Shown in pieces: positions 17,453 through 26,909 of a stretch of 64,000 bases of DNA (within the stretch, counting starts at the first letter, position 1; each line of letters opens with the position of its first letter). The stretch is from Ahrensia sp. (GTDB taxonomy: Bacteria; Pseudomonadota; Alphaproteobacteria; Rhizobiales; Rhizobiaceae): NCBI GenBank assembly GCA_002706335.1, contig PAKZ01000025.1, forward strand, positions 62,001-126,000, read 5' to 3'. The position numbers and the translations under genes were made by a program. A model generated the notes under the pieces. The model saw only the letters and a list, made by a program, of their open reading frames with translations, was not told the origin of the DNA and searched no databases.

Positions 17453-18729
17453 GCGGGCATCCCCGTCTTGCGCAGGCCCGCAAGTGCGAGCCGCGCCGTT
17501 CCCGCCGCCGCCTCTTGCGAGTGGGCAGGGAGAAATGGAACTGTAAGTTTTTTCTGACGGATTGCGGTCCAGGCCGCATTGCCGGCGCCCCCGCCGACCG
17601 TGCGCAGCGTCCTGAGCCGCGGCGCGCCGGCCTCCGCCAGCCGCGCATAGCCGTGCTGCTCGATGGTCGCGATCCCTTCGAGCATGCCCTTCAGGAATTC
17701 GGCGTCGTCCCTAGGGCGCGGCGAAAGCCGGGGCTGGAGATCGGGGTCCATCGCCGGAAAACGCTCGCCGGCGGCAAGCAGCGGATAATAATCGAGCCCC
17801 GTCTCCGACGCCGGATCGATCCGGCCGGAAAGCCCATCGATCTCGTCGGCGGTGAAATAGTGCGAAAGCACCCGGCCGCCGCTGTTCGAGGCTCCACCCG
17901 CCAGCCACAGATCGTTGATCCGGTGGCTATAGACCCCGCTTTCAGGCGAAAACACCGGTCGATCGGACAGGAGCTTGATCGTCAATGTCGAGCCGAGCGC
18001 TGAGACGCCGTCGCCGGCCTCGCTCGCGCCAGTCGCCAGGAAGGAGGCGCAACCGTCGGTGGTCCCGGCCAAAACCCGCGTGCCCGGCTCAAGGCCGAAC
18101 CGCGCCGCCGCGGCGTCGCTAAGACCGCCAAGCCAGGCGCCGGGCTCGAGGACTTCTGGCAGCAGCTCCACGTTAAGGCCGGTTCTCGAAAGCCAGTTCG
18201 GCCAGCGCCGTTCGACCGGATCGTAGCCTGTCTTCAACGCATTGTTCTCGTCGGTTGCGGAGAAGCGTCCTGTCAACCGCCCGGCGATCCAGTCGGCCTG
18301 GTGAAGAACTGCATGAACGCCCTCGATCTCCTGAAACACTAGCGCCTTGGCGAGCCCCGAGCTTTCGCCATGGGCGCCGCTTTCGGCCGGGATATGCGGC
18401 AGGATGCGTTGAAGGATGGCGCCGTCCCGAACGCGATCGCTATACATCAGCGGCGGCGCTAGCGGTGTGCCCGCCCGGTCAACTGGCAACAGCGTGCCCG
18501 AGGTCGCATCGACGGCGATAGCCCGAACGCCGGACGCCGGGATCTGCCGCACTACATTTTCGAGGACGGTCGTCACCGCTTCCCACCACACTTCGGGCCG
18601 GCGGAGCCCGGTTGCCGGATCCGCGAACGATGCGGCCGCCCGCGCTGCGATCTCGAAATCGGAACTCATCGCCACCGCGCGGGCGCCGGACGTTCCGAGA
18701 TCGATGCCGATGACGAGCGCTGCGGTCAT
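17449..18729 (-). CDS. FGGY-family carbohydrate kinase (second kinase of the locus)
   Basis: A 426-residue sugar kinase with the N-terminal phosphate motif GIDLGTSGARAV (residues 8-19) and C-terminal RTVGGGAGNAAW. It would phosphorylate a ketose or a related sugar at C1 or C5. It is distinct from the RhaK-like kinase of the same operon and sits between the 352-residue aldolase and the HAD hydrolase, with which it shares an ATGA overlap. That arrangement suggests a kinase-aldolase pair for another deoxy sugar. L-fuculokinase- or xylulokinase-like activity cannot be separated by inspection. Confidence 0.82.
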   Translation of the reverse strand: MTAALVIGIDLGTSGARAVAMSSDFEIAARAAASFADPATGLRRPEVWWEAVTTVLENVVRQIPASGVRAIAVDATSGTLLPVDRAGTPLAPPLMYSDRVRDGAILQRILPHIPAESGAHGESSGLAKALVFQEIEGVHAVLHQADWIAGRLTGRFSATDENNALKTGYDPVERRWPNWLSRTGLNVELLPEVLEPGAWLGGLSDAAAARFGLEPGTRVLAGTTDGCASFLATGASEAGDGVSALGSTLTIKLLSDRPVFSPESGVYSHRINDLWLAGGASNSGGRVLSHYFTADEIDGLSGRIDPASETGLDYYPLLAAGERFPAMDPDLQPRLSPRPRDDAEFLKGMLEGIATIEQHGYARLAEAGAPRLRTLRTVGGGAGNAAWTAIRQKKLTVPFLPAHSQEAAAGTARLALAGLRKTGMPA

Positions 18730-18733
18730 GGTG

Positions 18734-19792
18734 TCAGGCGGTTCTTCGGTCCGCGGTCCGGGCGAGTGCCTGGCGGTATTTCTCGGCGTCCCAATTGGTC
18801 AACTGCTCGTGTTCCTCTTCGGTCAGCGGCCGAACGGGCGCGCCTGCGGGAATGCGGGCGCAGACGTCGCTCAGGCAGCGCGCCATGGCGTCTGCGCCGG
18901 GTGTCGCGTTCTCGCGCATGACGACGCCCAGATCCGGAAACAGGATTGAGACCGGCGTCTCGCCGATCCGCGCGACGACGGCTTCCACGTCTTCGCCGCC
19001 GCCGGCGATGACGCTGCCCGAACCGAGAAAGATTACATGGTCAGGATAGAGGCTGCCGAGGCGAGCAAATGAAAGACTGATCGGATCGAGGGCCGTGCCG
19101 TGCGCCGCTTCGGATATCGGCAAACGATAGGGGCTCTTGCCGACACGATCGTTCAGTCCGGCCACATCCGCTGCTCGCGGCGCCCTGGGCTCGATAGTGA
19201 GGCGCGCCTTGACTTCCCCAAGCAGAATTTCGGTTTCCGCGACCGTATCGGCCGCGACGACGAGGCCGTGATTGCCGAGAATGAGCACATCGCTGTCGGG
19301 CTTGCGATGTTCGGATATGGCAATCGCCAGCGGCAGGCCGGGCCGCGCATAGGGTATGTAGGACCAATTCAGCCCTTCGAGGCGTGCCGCTGCCTTGGAG
19401 GCGCAGTCGGTGCGTACTGCAAGCGCGATGGTGTCGACGCAGTGGACATGAACCACCACCCGTTGCGGCATAAGCGCGTGGACGGTGGTTTCGATCGATG
19501 GCCTCAGGCCCGAAGGGTTCCGATCGGCCAGGACGAATTGCTGGGCCTGTTCTGCCGCCGGATCGACGGTTGCCACGGCCTCGAGCAGCGGCTGCATCCG
19601 GACCGGCACCATAATGTCGCGCCGCTCCGCTTCCGCCAGCCATCTGCCCGACGCCTTGATCCAAAGTGTGTCGCCGATCTTGATCGAGGTATTGCCGCCT
19701 GCGCCTTGGATCAGCAGTGGATCGCCGCCGACGCGTGCCGACATCGCGCGCAGCGCGTCTAGTTCGCTCTGCCATTTGGCTCTGTCGGTCAT
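18734..19792 (-). CDS. class II aldolase/adducin protein, RhaD aldolase-domain-like
   Basis: A 352-residue class II aldolase-fold protein resembling the N-terminal half of RhaD without its dehydrogenase. GAGGNTSIKIGDTLWIKASG forms the phosphate/substrate loops, PSIETTVHAL the catalytic-Glu region, and VHVHC with ILGNHGLVV the zinc histidines. The ATG at 19792 is preceded by GGAGAGG about nine bases away. It ends 5 bp before the second FGGY kinase. It probably cleaves a ketose 1-phosphate; the specific sugar is unknown. Confidence 0.8.
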   Translation of the reverse strand: MTDRAKWQSELDALRAMSARVGGDPLLIQGAGGNTSIKIGDTLWIKASGRWLAEAERRDIMVPVRMQPLLEAVATVDPAAEQAQQFVLADRNPSGLRPSIETTVHALMPQRVVVHVHCVDTIALAVRTDCASKAAARLEGLNWSYIPYARPGLPLAIAISEHRKPDSDVLILGNHGLVVAADTVAETEILLGEVKARLTIEPRAPRAADVAGLNDRVGKSPYRLPISEAAHGTALDPISLSFARLGSLYPDHVIFLGSGSVIAGGGEDVEAVVARIGETPVSILFPDLGVVMRENATPGADAMARCLSDVCARIPAGAPVRPLTEEEHEQLTNWDAEKYRQALARTADRRTA

Positions 19793-19823
19793 GGCGGTGA
19801 ACCTCTCCGTTGAGTGCGCCGCA

Positions 19824-19886
19824 ACCGGGCGTTTCGCCCGGTCGCCAAAGGCGGAAGTGAGGAGACGCGCCTCTCCGCGCGTCTCC
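19824..19886 (-). terminator. tandem hairpins downstream of rhaS
   Basis: Two perfect stem-loops lie between the binding-protein gene and the aldolase. One has an 8-bp stem at 19824-19831/19835-19842; the other a 10-bp stem at 19861-19870/19877-19886. Neither has a clear T-run, so they more likely stabilise the binding-protein mRNA or partially attenuate transcription than terminate it fully. Confidence 0.5.
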
Positions 19887-19895
19887 CCGTTTTCG

Positions 19896-21002
19896 TCAGA
19901 AGTCGAAGTCGTTGATGTTGTCCTTGGTGAAGACGGTCGGAGCGCCAAGCAGGATTTCCGATCCGTTGATCACCGACAGGTCGCCGAGTTTGCCGGCGTT
20001 GACCGAGGTCGCTCCCGGTTCCAACGTTCCGTCGGCGACGGCGCGCAGGACATAGGCCGCCGCATAACCGAGATCGACCGGGTTCCACAGCACCACCGAC
20101 TTTACACAACCGTCATTGACATAGGGCTTCATGGCGTTTGGCGTCGCCAGACCCACGACGGCGATGTTGCCGCACTGCTTTGCCTGCGTCACCGCGTCGG
20201 CGGCCGCCGGCGTCGCCACGCTGGTCATGCCGAAGATGCCTTTCAGCTCGTCGCCATACTTGTTGATGAGCGTGTTGGCCTGGTTGAAGGACAGGATGTT
20301 GTCTTCCTGCGCTTCCACCGTTTCCAGCCACTTCATGTTCGGATGGCACTTGGACTGGTATGCCTGCATCTCGGCGATCCACCGCGCCTGGTTCGGCGTG
20401 GTGAAGGTCGAGGTCACGATGGCGAAAGCACCGTCCTCGCCGACTTCCGCAGCCATCGAGTCGACCATGGCCTTGGCGATGCCGTTGAACTGCGCCTGGT
20501 TGACGAACCACTGACGCGCGTCCGGCTCGGAGTTGGCGTCGTAGCCGACGACATTGATGCCTGCGGCCAGCGCCTTCTTCAGCACCGGGGCGATCGCGAC
20601 CGGGTCGTTGGCGGCGAACAGGATGCCGTCCACGCCGGAGGTGATGTAGTTGTCGATCAGCGTGATCTGGTCGTCGATGTTGGCCTTGCTCGGACCGTCG
20701 GTCTTGGCCTCCATGTTGCCCATCTCGGCGGCGGCGTCGGCGATGCCCTTCGAAGTGGCGTTGAAGTAGCCGATGCCCACGAGCTTGGGAACGTCGACGA
20801 CCTTAATCGTCTTGCCCTTGCGGTCGGGCGCGTTGGTCGGCACGCCCCCGTCATAGGGCATGGATGCCGCAGCTGCCGGCGTTCCGTCGCATGCGAGCGG
20901 ATTGGTCGGCAGATCGTCCGCTCCGGTCCATGGCGATTGAGCGTAGCTTGCGCTCGTCGACAGGGAGAGCGCCAGAATGGCAGTCAGTACCGTATTACGC
21001 AT
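19896..21002 (-). CDS. rhaS: rhamnose-type ABC transporter substrate-binding protein
   Basis: A 368-residue periplasmic binding protein of the LsrB/RhaS sugar-binding branch. The signal peptide spans about residues 1-25 (ending SYAQ). The ATG at 21002 follows GGAGGATAAC; an in-frame TTG four codons upstream is less likely. It binds the sugar for the two permeases and ATPase encoded just upstream. Tandem hairpins follow the gene, as is common after abundant binding-protein genes. L-rhamnose is inferred from the surrounding enzymes. Confidence 0.85.
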   Translation of the reverse strand: MRNTVLTAILALSLSTSASYAQSPWTGADDLPTNPLACDGTPAAAASMPYDGGVPTNAPDRKGKTIKVVDVPKLVGIGYFNATSKGIADAAAEMGNMEAKTDGPSKANIDDQITLIDNYITSGVDGILFAANDPVAIAPVLKKALAAGINVVGYDANSEPDARQWFVNQAQFNGIAKAMVDSMAAEVGEDGAFAIVTSTFTTPNQARWIAEMQAYQSKCHPNMKWLETVEAQEDNILSFNQANTLINKYGDELKGIFGMTSVATPAAADAVTQAKQCGNIAVVGLATPNAMKPYVNDGCVKSVVLWNPVDLGYAAAYVLRAVADGTLEPGATSVNAGKLGDLSVINGSEILLGAPTVFTKDNINDFDF

Positions 21003-21060
21003 GTTATCCTCCAATTGATCGTCCGGACACTTTTGAGCGGCAGTGAAGGACGTCTACTCC

Positions 21061-22008
21061 CTAGTTTCGAGTGCCGCTCCTCTCGAAGATATTGCTGGCC
21101 AGGATCGCCAGAATGAGTACCGCGCCGATCAGCATGATTGTGCCGTCGCCCTTTACGCCCGCGAGCGAAAGGCCGTTTTTCAGCGCCTGGATGAGGCAAA
21201 GGCCGATGACGGTGCCGAGCACGGTGCCGCGTCCGCCGTAGATCGAGGTGCCGCCCAGAACGACGGCGGTGATAGCGTCGAGCTCGATGCCGGATCCCAT
21301 ATCGGAGCGCGTGGTCGAAACTCGCGAGACGAAGATGACCGCGGCGACCGACGCCGCGAAGCCCGACAGCGTGTAGAGCGCGAGCTTGGTCTTCTCGACC
21401 GACAGTCCGGAAAAGCGGCTGGCGACCTCGTTCGAGCCGATGGCGTAGACCGTGCGTCCCCAGGTCGTATAGGCCAGGATCACCGAGGCGATGACAGCGA
21501 CTGCCATGAGAATCCAGAGCTGCGTAGGAACACCGAGCACATCGCGTTGTCCCAGCACGTAGAACCAGTCGGGATAGCCGCGCACCGAGCGGGCCTGACT
21601 GATGCCCTCGGCGAGACCGCGATAGAGCGCCAGCGTGGCGAGCGTCGCGATCAGCGGCGGAACGCCGAAGCGGGTGATGATGATGCCGTTGCCGAATCCC
21701 GCCATCGTTCCGACGAATATCGCGGCAATCGCCGCGAACGGCAGTGGCAGGCCGATATTGTTCCAGAAGACGCCCGTGAGAATCGCCACCAGTCCAAGGA
21801 TCGAGCCGACCGATAGATCGATGCCACCGGTGGCGATCACGAAAGTCATGGCGATGGCGATCAGGCCGACCTCGGTCATCAGCCGGCCCTGGTTGAGCAG
21901 GTTGGAAACCGTGAAGAAGCGGTCGGACTGGAAAGCCAGAACGATCAGCGCCGTGACGAGCATTAGTGCAAGGAAGGTTTCGTGGCGGATGAGGGACTTG
22001 AGCTTCAT
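21061..22008 (-). CDS. rhaQ: sugar ABC transporter permease (second subunit)
   Basis: A 315-residue permease of the RbsC/branched-chain-type family with about eight to ten membrane segments. It carries the family signature ATGGIDLSVGSILGL in the N-terminal third and GGTSIYGGRGTVLGT near the C terminus, the loop that contacts the ATPase. The ATG at 22008 follows AAGGAAG. It pairs with the preceding permease, 11 bp upstream, to form the channel. The P/Q naming follows order in rhizobial rha loci and could be reversed. Confidence 0.82.
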   Translation of the reverse strand: MKLKSLIRHETFLALMLVTALIVLAFQSDRFFTVSNLLNQGRLMTEVGLIAIAMTFVIATGGIDLSVGSILGLVAILTGVFWNNIGLPLPFAAIAAIFVGTMAGFGNGIIITRFGVPPLIATLATLALYRGLAEGISQARSVRGYPDWFYVLGQRDVLGVPTQLWILMAVAVIASVILAYTTWGRTVYAIGSNEVASRFSGLSVEKTKLALYTLSGFAASVAAVIFVSRVSTTRSDMGSGIELDAITAVVLGGTSIYGGRGTVLGTVIGLCLIQALKNGLSLAGVKGDGTIMLIGAVLILAILASNIFERSGTRN

Positions 22009-22019
22009 TGACCGCTTCC

Positions 22020-23009
22020 TTAGCTTTTCGCCCGGCGTCGCCACATGTCGGCAAGCACGGTGGCCAGAATCAGGAGGCCTATAACGGCGCGCAGCCAGTA
22101 GGCCGACACATTGACGAAGATCAGCGCCGATCCGATGGTCGCAAACAGGATTGCCGCCATGGTGGAGCCGATCACCGTTCCCGTTCCGCCCAGTATCGAA
22201 ACGCCGCCGATCACCGACGCGGTGATGATGGTCAGTTCCAGGTTGGGCGGAACCGTCGACTGGATCACCTGCAACTGAGTGGCGAAAAGGATCGTCGCGA
22301 GGCCGGCGAAGGCGCCATGAATGGCAAACACCATCACTGTGCGCCGGGCGATCGGAATGCCGGTCGCAAGCGCGGCTTCCTTGTTGCCGCCGATGGCGTA
22401 TAGCGACCGGCCGAACGGTGTGTGGCGCATCCAAAGCGCGGCCAATACGGTCAGCACCACCATGAAGATCAGCGGCGCGGGAATGTCGAAAAAGCGCTTC
22501 TGGGCGATCATGAAGCCTGACGGCAGGTCTGTGATCCAGTCGCCGCCCGTCACGCTGATCAGTCCGCCGCGCAGGATCGACATGGCGCCGAGCGTGACGA
22601 CGATCGACGGGATGCGGGCGTAGGCGACCAGAATGCCGATGAACGAATTGATCGCCATGCCGACAAGCACCGGTGCCAGCCAGGCGAACCAGATCGGATA
22701 GCCGGCCACCGCCAGGCTGCCGGAAATCGTCGCCAGCACCCCGATCAGCGCGCCGACGGAAACATCGATATGGCCGGTGATGATGACCATCGACATGCCG
22801 ATCGCCGCCACCGCGATATAGGCGTTGCCGGCGAAGATGGTGGTCAGGTTGTTGGCGCTGATGAAGCGCGGATTGACTATCGAAACGACGATGAACAGCG
22901 CGATGATCGCCGAAAAGACGATGAGTTCCTGGCCGTATTCGACCGCGATACGCCGGAGGAAGCCGGAGCGCGAGGGTGTTGCGCCTATCGAGGCCTGATT
23001 GACGGTCAC
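22020..23009 (-). CDS. rhaP: sugar ABC transporter permease (first subunit)
   Basis: A 329-residue inner-membrane permease of the RbsC-like family with TGHIDVSVGALIGV and, near the C terminus, GGVSILGGTGTVIGS. It starts at a GTG that overlaps the stop of the ATPase gene as GTGA, with AAGGAG at suitable spacing; no in-frame ATG nearby fits as well. It forms a heterodimer with the following permease. Confidence 0.82.
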   Translation of the reverse strand: MTVNQASIGATPSRSGFLRRIAVEYGQELIVFSAIIALFIVVSIVNPRFISANNLTTIFAGNAYIAVAAIGMSMVIITGHIDVSVGALIGVLATISGSLAVAGYPIWFAWLAPVLVGMAINSFIGILVAYARIPSIVVTLGAMSILRGGLISVTGGDWITDLPSGFMIAQKRFFDIPAPLIFMVVLTVLAALWMRHTPFGRSLYAIGGNKEAALATGIPIARRTVMVFAIHGAFAGLATILFATQLQVIQSTVPPNLELTIITASVIGGVSILGGTGTVIGSTMAAILFATIGSALIFVNVSAYWLRAVIGLLILATVLADMWRRRAKS

Positions 23010-24520
23010 TCGGCAGTCTCCTTCGTGCGGTGGGCGGTCATGGCGGCGCCAACCCTCTCCGGGGTCGCGTCGGCACGGTCGATCTCGCCCGTCACCTGCC
23101 CGCCGCTCATCACGAGAACCCGGTCGCTCATGCCGAGCACCTCCGGCAATTCGCTGGAAATCATCAGGATCGCCACGCCCTGCTTGACGAGCTCGCCCAT
23201 GATCGAGTGGATCTCGGCTTTCGCGCCGACGTCGACGCCGCGCGTCGGCTCGTCCAGGATCAGTACCTTCGGCACGGTCTCCAGCCATTTGGCGATGACA
23301 ACCTTCTGCTGGTTGCCGCCCGACAATTCGCTGACCGTTTGGTCGATCTCGCGGCAGCGTATGCTTAGCCGCCGAACCGCGTCCAGCGCGCGACGAGCTT
23401 CCTCACCGGCCTTCAGGAAAATGCCCGACGAGACATTGGCCATCGTCGCCATTGTGACGTTCTGCTTGATGGTCATCGGCTTGACGAGGCCCTGCAGTCC
23501 CCTGTCTTCCGGCACATAGGCGATGCCGAGATCGCGCGCCCGCGTGGGCGATGTGATCGCCACGAGCTTGCCGTCGATCAGAATTTCTCCCTCGCGCGCC
23601 GGCGTCATGCCGAAGATAGTCAGCGCCAGCTCCGTGCGTCCGCTGCCGACGAGCCCGGCGATCCCGAGGATTTCGCCCCTCCTGAGCGTGAAGGAAATAT
23701 CACGTACCAGGTGGCCGCGATGGAGATTCCGGACTTCCAGAACCGGCTCGCCGATGTTCGCCTCCTGCTTGGGGAAAAGGCTTTCGATCGATCGGCCGAC
23801 CATCATCGAGACAAGGTCGTCCTCATCGACATCGCCGATGTCGCAGGTGGCGACATGCGCGCCGTCGCGGATGACGGTCACCCGGTCGGCAAGCGCGAAG
23901 ATCTCCGCCATGCGATGGCTGACATAGACGATGCCTACGCCACGGTCGCGTAGCTGCCGGACCACCGACATCAGCCGCTGCACATCCGATTCAACGAGCG
24001 ACGCCGTCGGCTCGTCCATGATCAGGATGCGAGCTTTCTTCCCCAGCGCCTTGGCGATTTCCACGCGCTGGCGCTGTGCGACGGAAAGCGTGAGCACCTT
24101 GGCGTCGACGTCAAGTTCGGGGCTGTCCAGCTGATCGAGCAGGTCGCGCGTCTTTTCGCGAACCGTCTTCCAGTCGATCGTTCCGGCGGAGGTGCGAGGA
24201 TAGTTGCCGAGGAAAACGTTCTCCGCGACCGAGAGTTCCGGGAACAGCAGGAGTTCCTGATAGACGGTGGCGATCCCCTTGGCGGCGGCGTCGCGCGTCG
24301 AATTGAAGTTGACCTCCTCGCCGTCCACGGTGAAGGCGCCTTCGTCAGGCTTGTAGAGGCCGGACATCATCTTGATCAGCGTGGACTTGCCCGCGCCGTT
24401 CTCCCCGAGCAGCGCGTGCACCTCGCCGGGCCGGACGTCGAAATCCACTGCCTTGAGCACGTTCACGCTGCCAAAGGACTTGCTCATGCCTTTCAGGCTG
24501 GCATAGGGCGCGGCGCTCAT
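23006..24520 (-). CDS. rhaT: sugar ABC transporter ATP-binding protein, two NBDs
   Basis: A 504-residue double-domain ATPase of the RbsA/MglA class. The first domain has Walker A GENGAGKSTL, signature LSVAQRQRVEIAKAL and Walker B ILIMDEPTASL. The second has the degenerate Walker A GLVGSGRTEL, signature LSGGNQQKVVIAKWL and Walker B LILDEPTRGVD. It energises the two permeases. Its start overlaps the kinase stop (ATGA). Confidence 0.9.
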   Translation of the reverse strand: MSAAPYASLKGMSKSFGSVNVLKAVDFDVRPGEVHALLGENGAGKSTLIKMMSGLYKPDEGAFTVDGEEVNFNSTRDAAAKGIATVYQELLLFPELSVAENVFLGNYPRTSAGTIDWKTVREKTRDLLDQLDSPELDVDAKVLTLSVAQRQRVEIAKALGKKARILIMDEPTASLVESDVQRLMSVVRQLRDRGVGIVYVSHRMAEIFALADRVTVIRDGAHVATCDIGDVDEDDLVSMMVGRSIESLFPKQEANIGEPVLEVRNLHRGHLVRDISFTLRRGEILGIAGLVGSGRTELALTIFGMTPAREGEILIDGKLVAITSPTRARDLGIAYVPEDRGLQGLVKPMTIKQNVTMATMANVSSGIFLKAGEEARRALDAVRRLSIRCREIDQTVSELSGGNQQKVVIAKWLETVPKVLILDEPTRGVDVGAKAEIHSIMGELVKQGVAILMISSELPEVLGMSDRVLVMSGGQVTGEIDRADATPERVGAAMTAHRTKETAE

Positions 24521-25905
24521 GATACTGCCTCCGCTCTGGCGGAGGCGCGGGCGCTTTCCGCCATCTCGCGCCATTGTGCGCGGTAAGCGTCGAGCCCTGC
24601 GATCTTGCTCCCCGCGACCGGTAGCGTTTCGTCGCGGAACGGGTTGCGGCCGAGCGCGCCAAAGGCGATGGCTGCCGCGCCGGTGGACGATCCCTCGCTC
24701 ATAGAAGAGCGGATTACCTGCTGGTTGGGGCGTAGCTGCGCCAGCATCGAGGTGTAGAGGTCGATCTTCGACAATCCCCCGTCAATGACGAGCTTGTTGT
24801 CGGCGCGGATGAGATCGAGGGAGAGGTCGGTCATCAGTGTCACGTAGAGAAGCGCCACGGCCGCCTTTTCCTCGCCTTCGACCGCACCGCCGACGATCGA
24901 GCCGGTGTTTTCCGGGAACGGGCCGCCGGCCATCCACGAGGGCATGGCGAAAATGCCGCGCGAGATCACGCTTTCCACCGCCTCGCGGCTGATCGGCCTG
25001 TTCCAGCCGCCGCTGATCAGATCGTATTCGCGCCCGCCCATGAAGCGCAGCGAAGGCGCTGGCTCGCCGAGCACGGTCACATTGGCGATCATGTCGCGGT
25101 CTTTGTCGAGATCGGCAAGCGGACAGTCGAGATTGATGATGATGACCCAGGTTCCGGTGGAGACGATCGTGAAACCGGACAAGCCGGTCATCCGGTAATA
25201 GGCCAGCGCGGCGTTGGAATCGTGGACGCCGTTGTGAACGATCATGCTCCTTTCGCCCCCGCCCGGAAGCGCCACCGTCATCTCGCCGACCTCCGCGCCG
25301 GCGGGCACGATTTCCGGAAATCTGGATCGCCAGCCGAGCTTGTCGACCAGTGAGGAATAGTCGCGTTTCAGCGGTGCCCAGATCTGGCCGTGCGCGCCCA
25401 GATAGGACCATTCGGCGAGCGCCTTTCCGGTAAAACGCCAGACCCAGTGCTGCGGATAACAGAGGACCGCCTCTGTCCGGGCAAAGGCTTCGGGCTCCTC
25501 CGCCTCCAGCCAGTAAAGATGACGGGCGATACAGAAGCCGAGCGGGAGCCACGGCGTATAGGTCTCCGAATAGTCCGGGAGTTGCGGGTCAATGATCGCG
25601 GCGACGCTGTCGGGGATTTCCTGCTCGTAATCGAGAATGGGATGCAACAGTTCGCCACCGCCGGTGAGCGAGAAGGTGCAGCCGTGAGCGGAGATCATCA
25701 CGCGGTCTGCATCGTGTGCGAGCGCCGCTTTGCCGAGCGCCCCGTGCATCCAGTCCAGAAGGGCATCCTCGTCGAGTACGCTCCTGCCGCGAAAATTCGT
25801 CCAGACCGGTTTCGTCCGTTCCTCGCCGAGGAGCCGGCCGTCGTCCGAAAAGACGAACAGCTTGGAATTGGTCTTGCCGAGATCGAGGACCGCAAGCGCA
25901 CTCAT
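24517..25905 (-). CDS. rhaK: FGGY kinase, RhaK type
   Basis: A 462-residue FGGY-fold sugar kinase opening MSALAVLDLGKTNSKLF, where DLGKTNSK is the phosphate-1 motif. The C-terminal half contains the adenosine motif VIDGGLSKIDLY. It would phosphorylate L-rhamnulose to rhamnulose 1-phosphate for RhaD; in rhizobia the kinase is also needed for rhamnose transport. It lies directly after rhaR and before the ABC ATPase, with ATGA overlaps on both sides. Confidence 0.85.
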   Translation of the reverse strand: MSALAVLDLGKTNSKLFVFSDDGRLLGEERTKPVWTNFRGRSVLDEDALLDWMHGALGKAALAHDADRVMISAHGCTFSLTGGGELLHPILDYEQEIPDSVAAIIDPQLPDYSETYTPWLPLGFCIARHLYWLEAEEPEAFARTEAVLCYPQHWVWRFTGKALAEWSYLGAHGQIWAPLKRDYSSLVDKLGWRSRFPEIVPAGAEVGEMTVALPGGGERSMIVHNGVHDSNAALAYYRMTGLSGFTIVSTGTWVIIINLDCPLADLDKDRDMIANVTVLGEPAPSLRFMGGREYDLISGGWNRPISREAVESVISRGIFAMPSWMAGGPFPENTGSIVGGAVEGEEKAAVALLYVTLMTDLSLDLIRADNKLVIDGGLSKIDLYTSMLAQLRPNQQVIRSSMSEGSSTGAAAIAFGALGRNPFRDETLPVAGSKIAGLDAYRAQWREMAESARASARAEAVS

Positions 25906-26675
25906 GAGATGCTCCGTCCGCCGGCGATCCGGATCGTCACCCCGGCCTCCTCGAGCATCTTGGCGTCCTGGTCTGTCAGGCCCTCATCGGTGATGAGCGT
26001 GCCCACGCGCGACAGCGGCAGCGCGAGGTTGCGCGCTTGGATCGAAAATTTGCGACTGTCGGCCAGAACCACGATCTGGTCGACATTGCGACTCAACTCC
26101 TGGATCGACTTGACCATCAGGGGGTGGGATTCCCGCAGGCCCTCGCCATTGATGCCTTGCGCGCCGACGAAGAATTTCGAGGCGAAGTATGTGATCGGCT
26201 GGGTCGAATAGAGCACGCGCGGTTCACGATGAAGTTCGCCGCCGGCGACCGTGAGACTGCATTTGCCGTTTTCGCCGAGATAGGCCGCCAGCGGCATGGA
26301 ATTTGTGAAAACGCGAATGTTGCGATCGGCGAGCTTCGCCCCGAGATGAAAACACGTCGAGCCGCCATTGATGATGACGCTGTCGCCGTCGGCCACCATG
26401 GTCGCCGCCAGTTCGGCAATCTGCAGCTTGGCATCCACCGCGAGATCGCGGTTTTCGTCGTAAGGTCGTGCGAATGCGGGATTACGCGCCGTGGTGTCGA
26501 GCGCCGACACGCCGCCATATACCTTCCGGGCGTTGCCCGCCTCGTCGATCTTGTCGATGTCGCGCCGCACCGTTGCCGCCGAAACGCCAAGCTGCTCCTG
26601 CAGCTCCCTCACGGAGGCAAACGGCCTGTCGCGCAGGATCTCGATGATCTGCTGTTGGCGGTCCATGTCGTTCAC
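25902..26675 (-). CDS. rhaR: DeoR-family regulator of rhamnose genes
   Basis: A 257-residue DeoR/GlpR-type regulator. The N-terminal helix-turn-helix (about residues 5-58) includes RELQEQLGVSAATVRRDI; the C-terminal sugar-phosphate-binding domain has NGGSTCFHLG and DSRKF. A GTG at 26675 with GGGAGG seven bases upstream is preferred as the start; the ATG at 26666 lies too far from that site. It is divergent from rhaD and heads the transport-catabolic operon, so it probably represses both directions until a rhamnose intermediate is present. Confidence 0.85.
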   Translation of the reverse strand: MNDMDRQQQIIEILRDRPFASVRELQEQLGVSAATVRRDIDKIDEAGNARKVYGGVSALDTTARNPAFARPYDENRDLAVDAKLQIAELAATMVADGDSVIINGGSTCFHLGAKLADRNIRVFTNSMPLAAYLGENGKCSLTVAGGELHREPRVLYSTQPITYFASKFFVGAQGINGEGLRESHPLMVKSIQELSRNVDQIVVLADSRKFSIQARNLALPLSRVGTLITDEGLTDQDAKMLEEAGVTIRIAGGRSIS

Positions 26676-26909
26676 GAAACTTCCTCCCTCGCATCGTGAC
26701 GGGCATCGAGGATGATGTAACTTACGCAAACTTTGAGGCAGTGCAAGCCAATAATGATGAATATGAAGCGTATTGCGGTGCAACTAAATCATAATGCGGC
26801 GCAATAATGATGAAGTTCAGTCCTTTTGCGATTGACAAAATGCGCTGCTTGGCTTGATCTTGGCGAAAAATGTGGCTGCGATCTCCGTCGCGCCGGGAGG
26901 ATTTCCACA
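26676..26909. promoter_or_regulatory. rhaR-rhaD divergent control region
   Basis: A 234-bp, comparatively AT-rich gap between divergent operons. It contains two matches to [T/A]TGCGGYGCAA at 26773-26783 and 26794-26804, each a TGC-NNN-GCA palindrome, 21 bp apart and so on one face of the helix. A 13-bp direct repeat CAATAATGATGAA lies at 26749-26761 and 26802-26814. These are the likely RhaR operators. Confidence 0.6.
26832..26860 (+). promoter_or_regulatory. probable rhaD promoter
   Basis: TTGACA at 26832-26837 is followed after 17 bp by TGATCT at 26855-26860, a good sigma-70-like match. It lies just downstream of the paired palindromes and about 50 bp before the rhaD start. Confidence 0.5.

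Noticed and set aside
26676-26909. Upstream extension of the RhaR reading frame into the intergenic region
   Set aside because: The extra residues are untypical of DeoR proteins, and GGGAGG-GTG at 26675 gives a better start.
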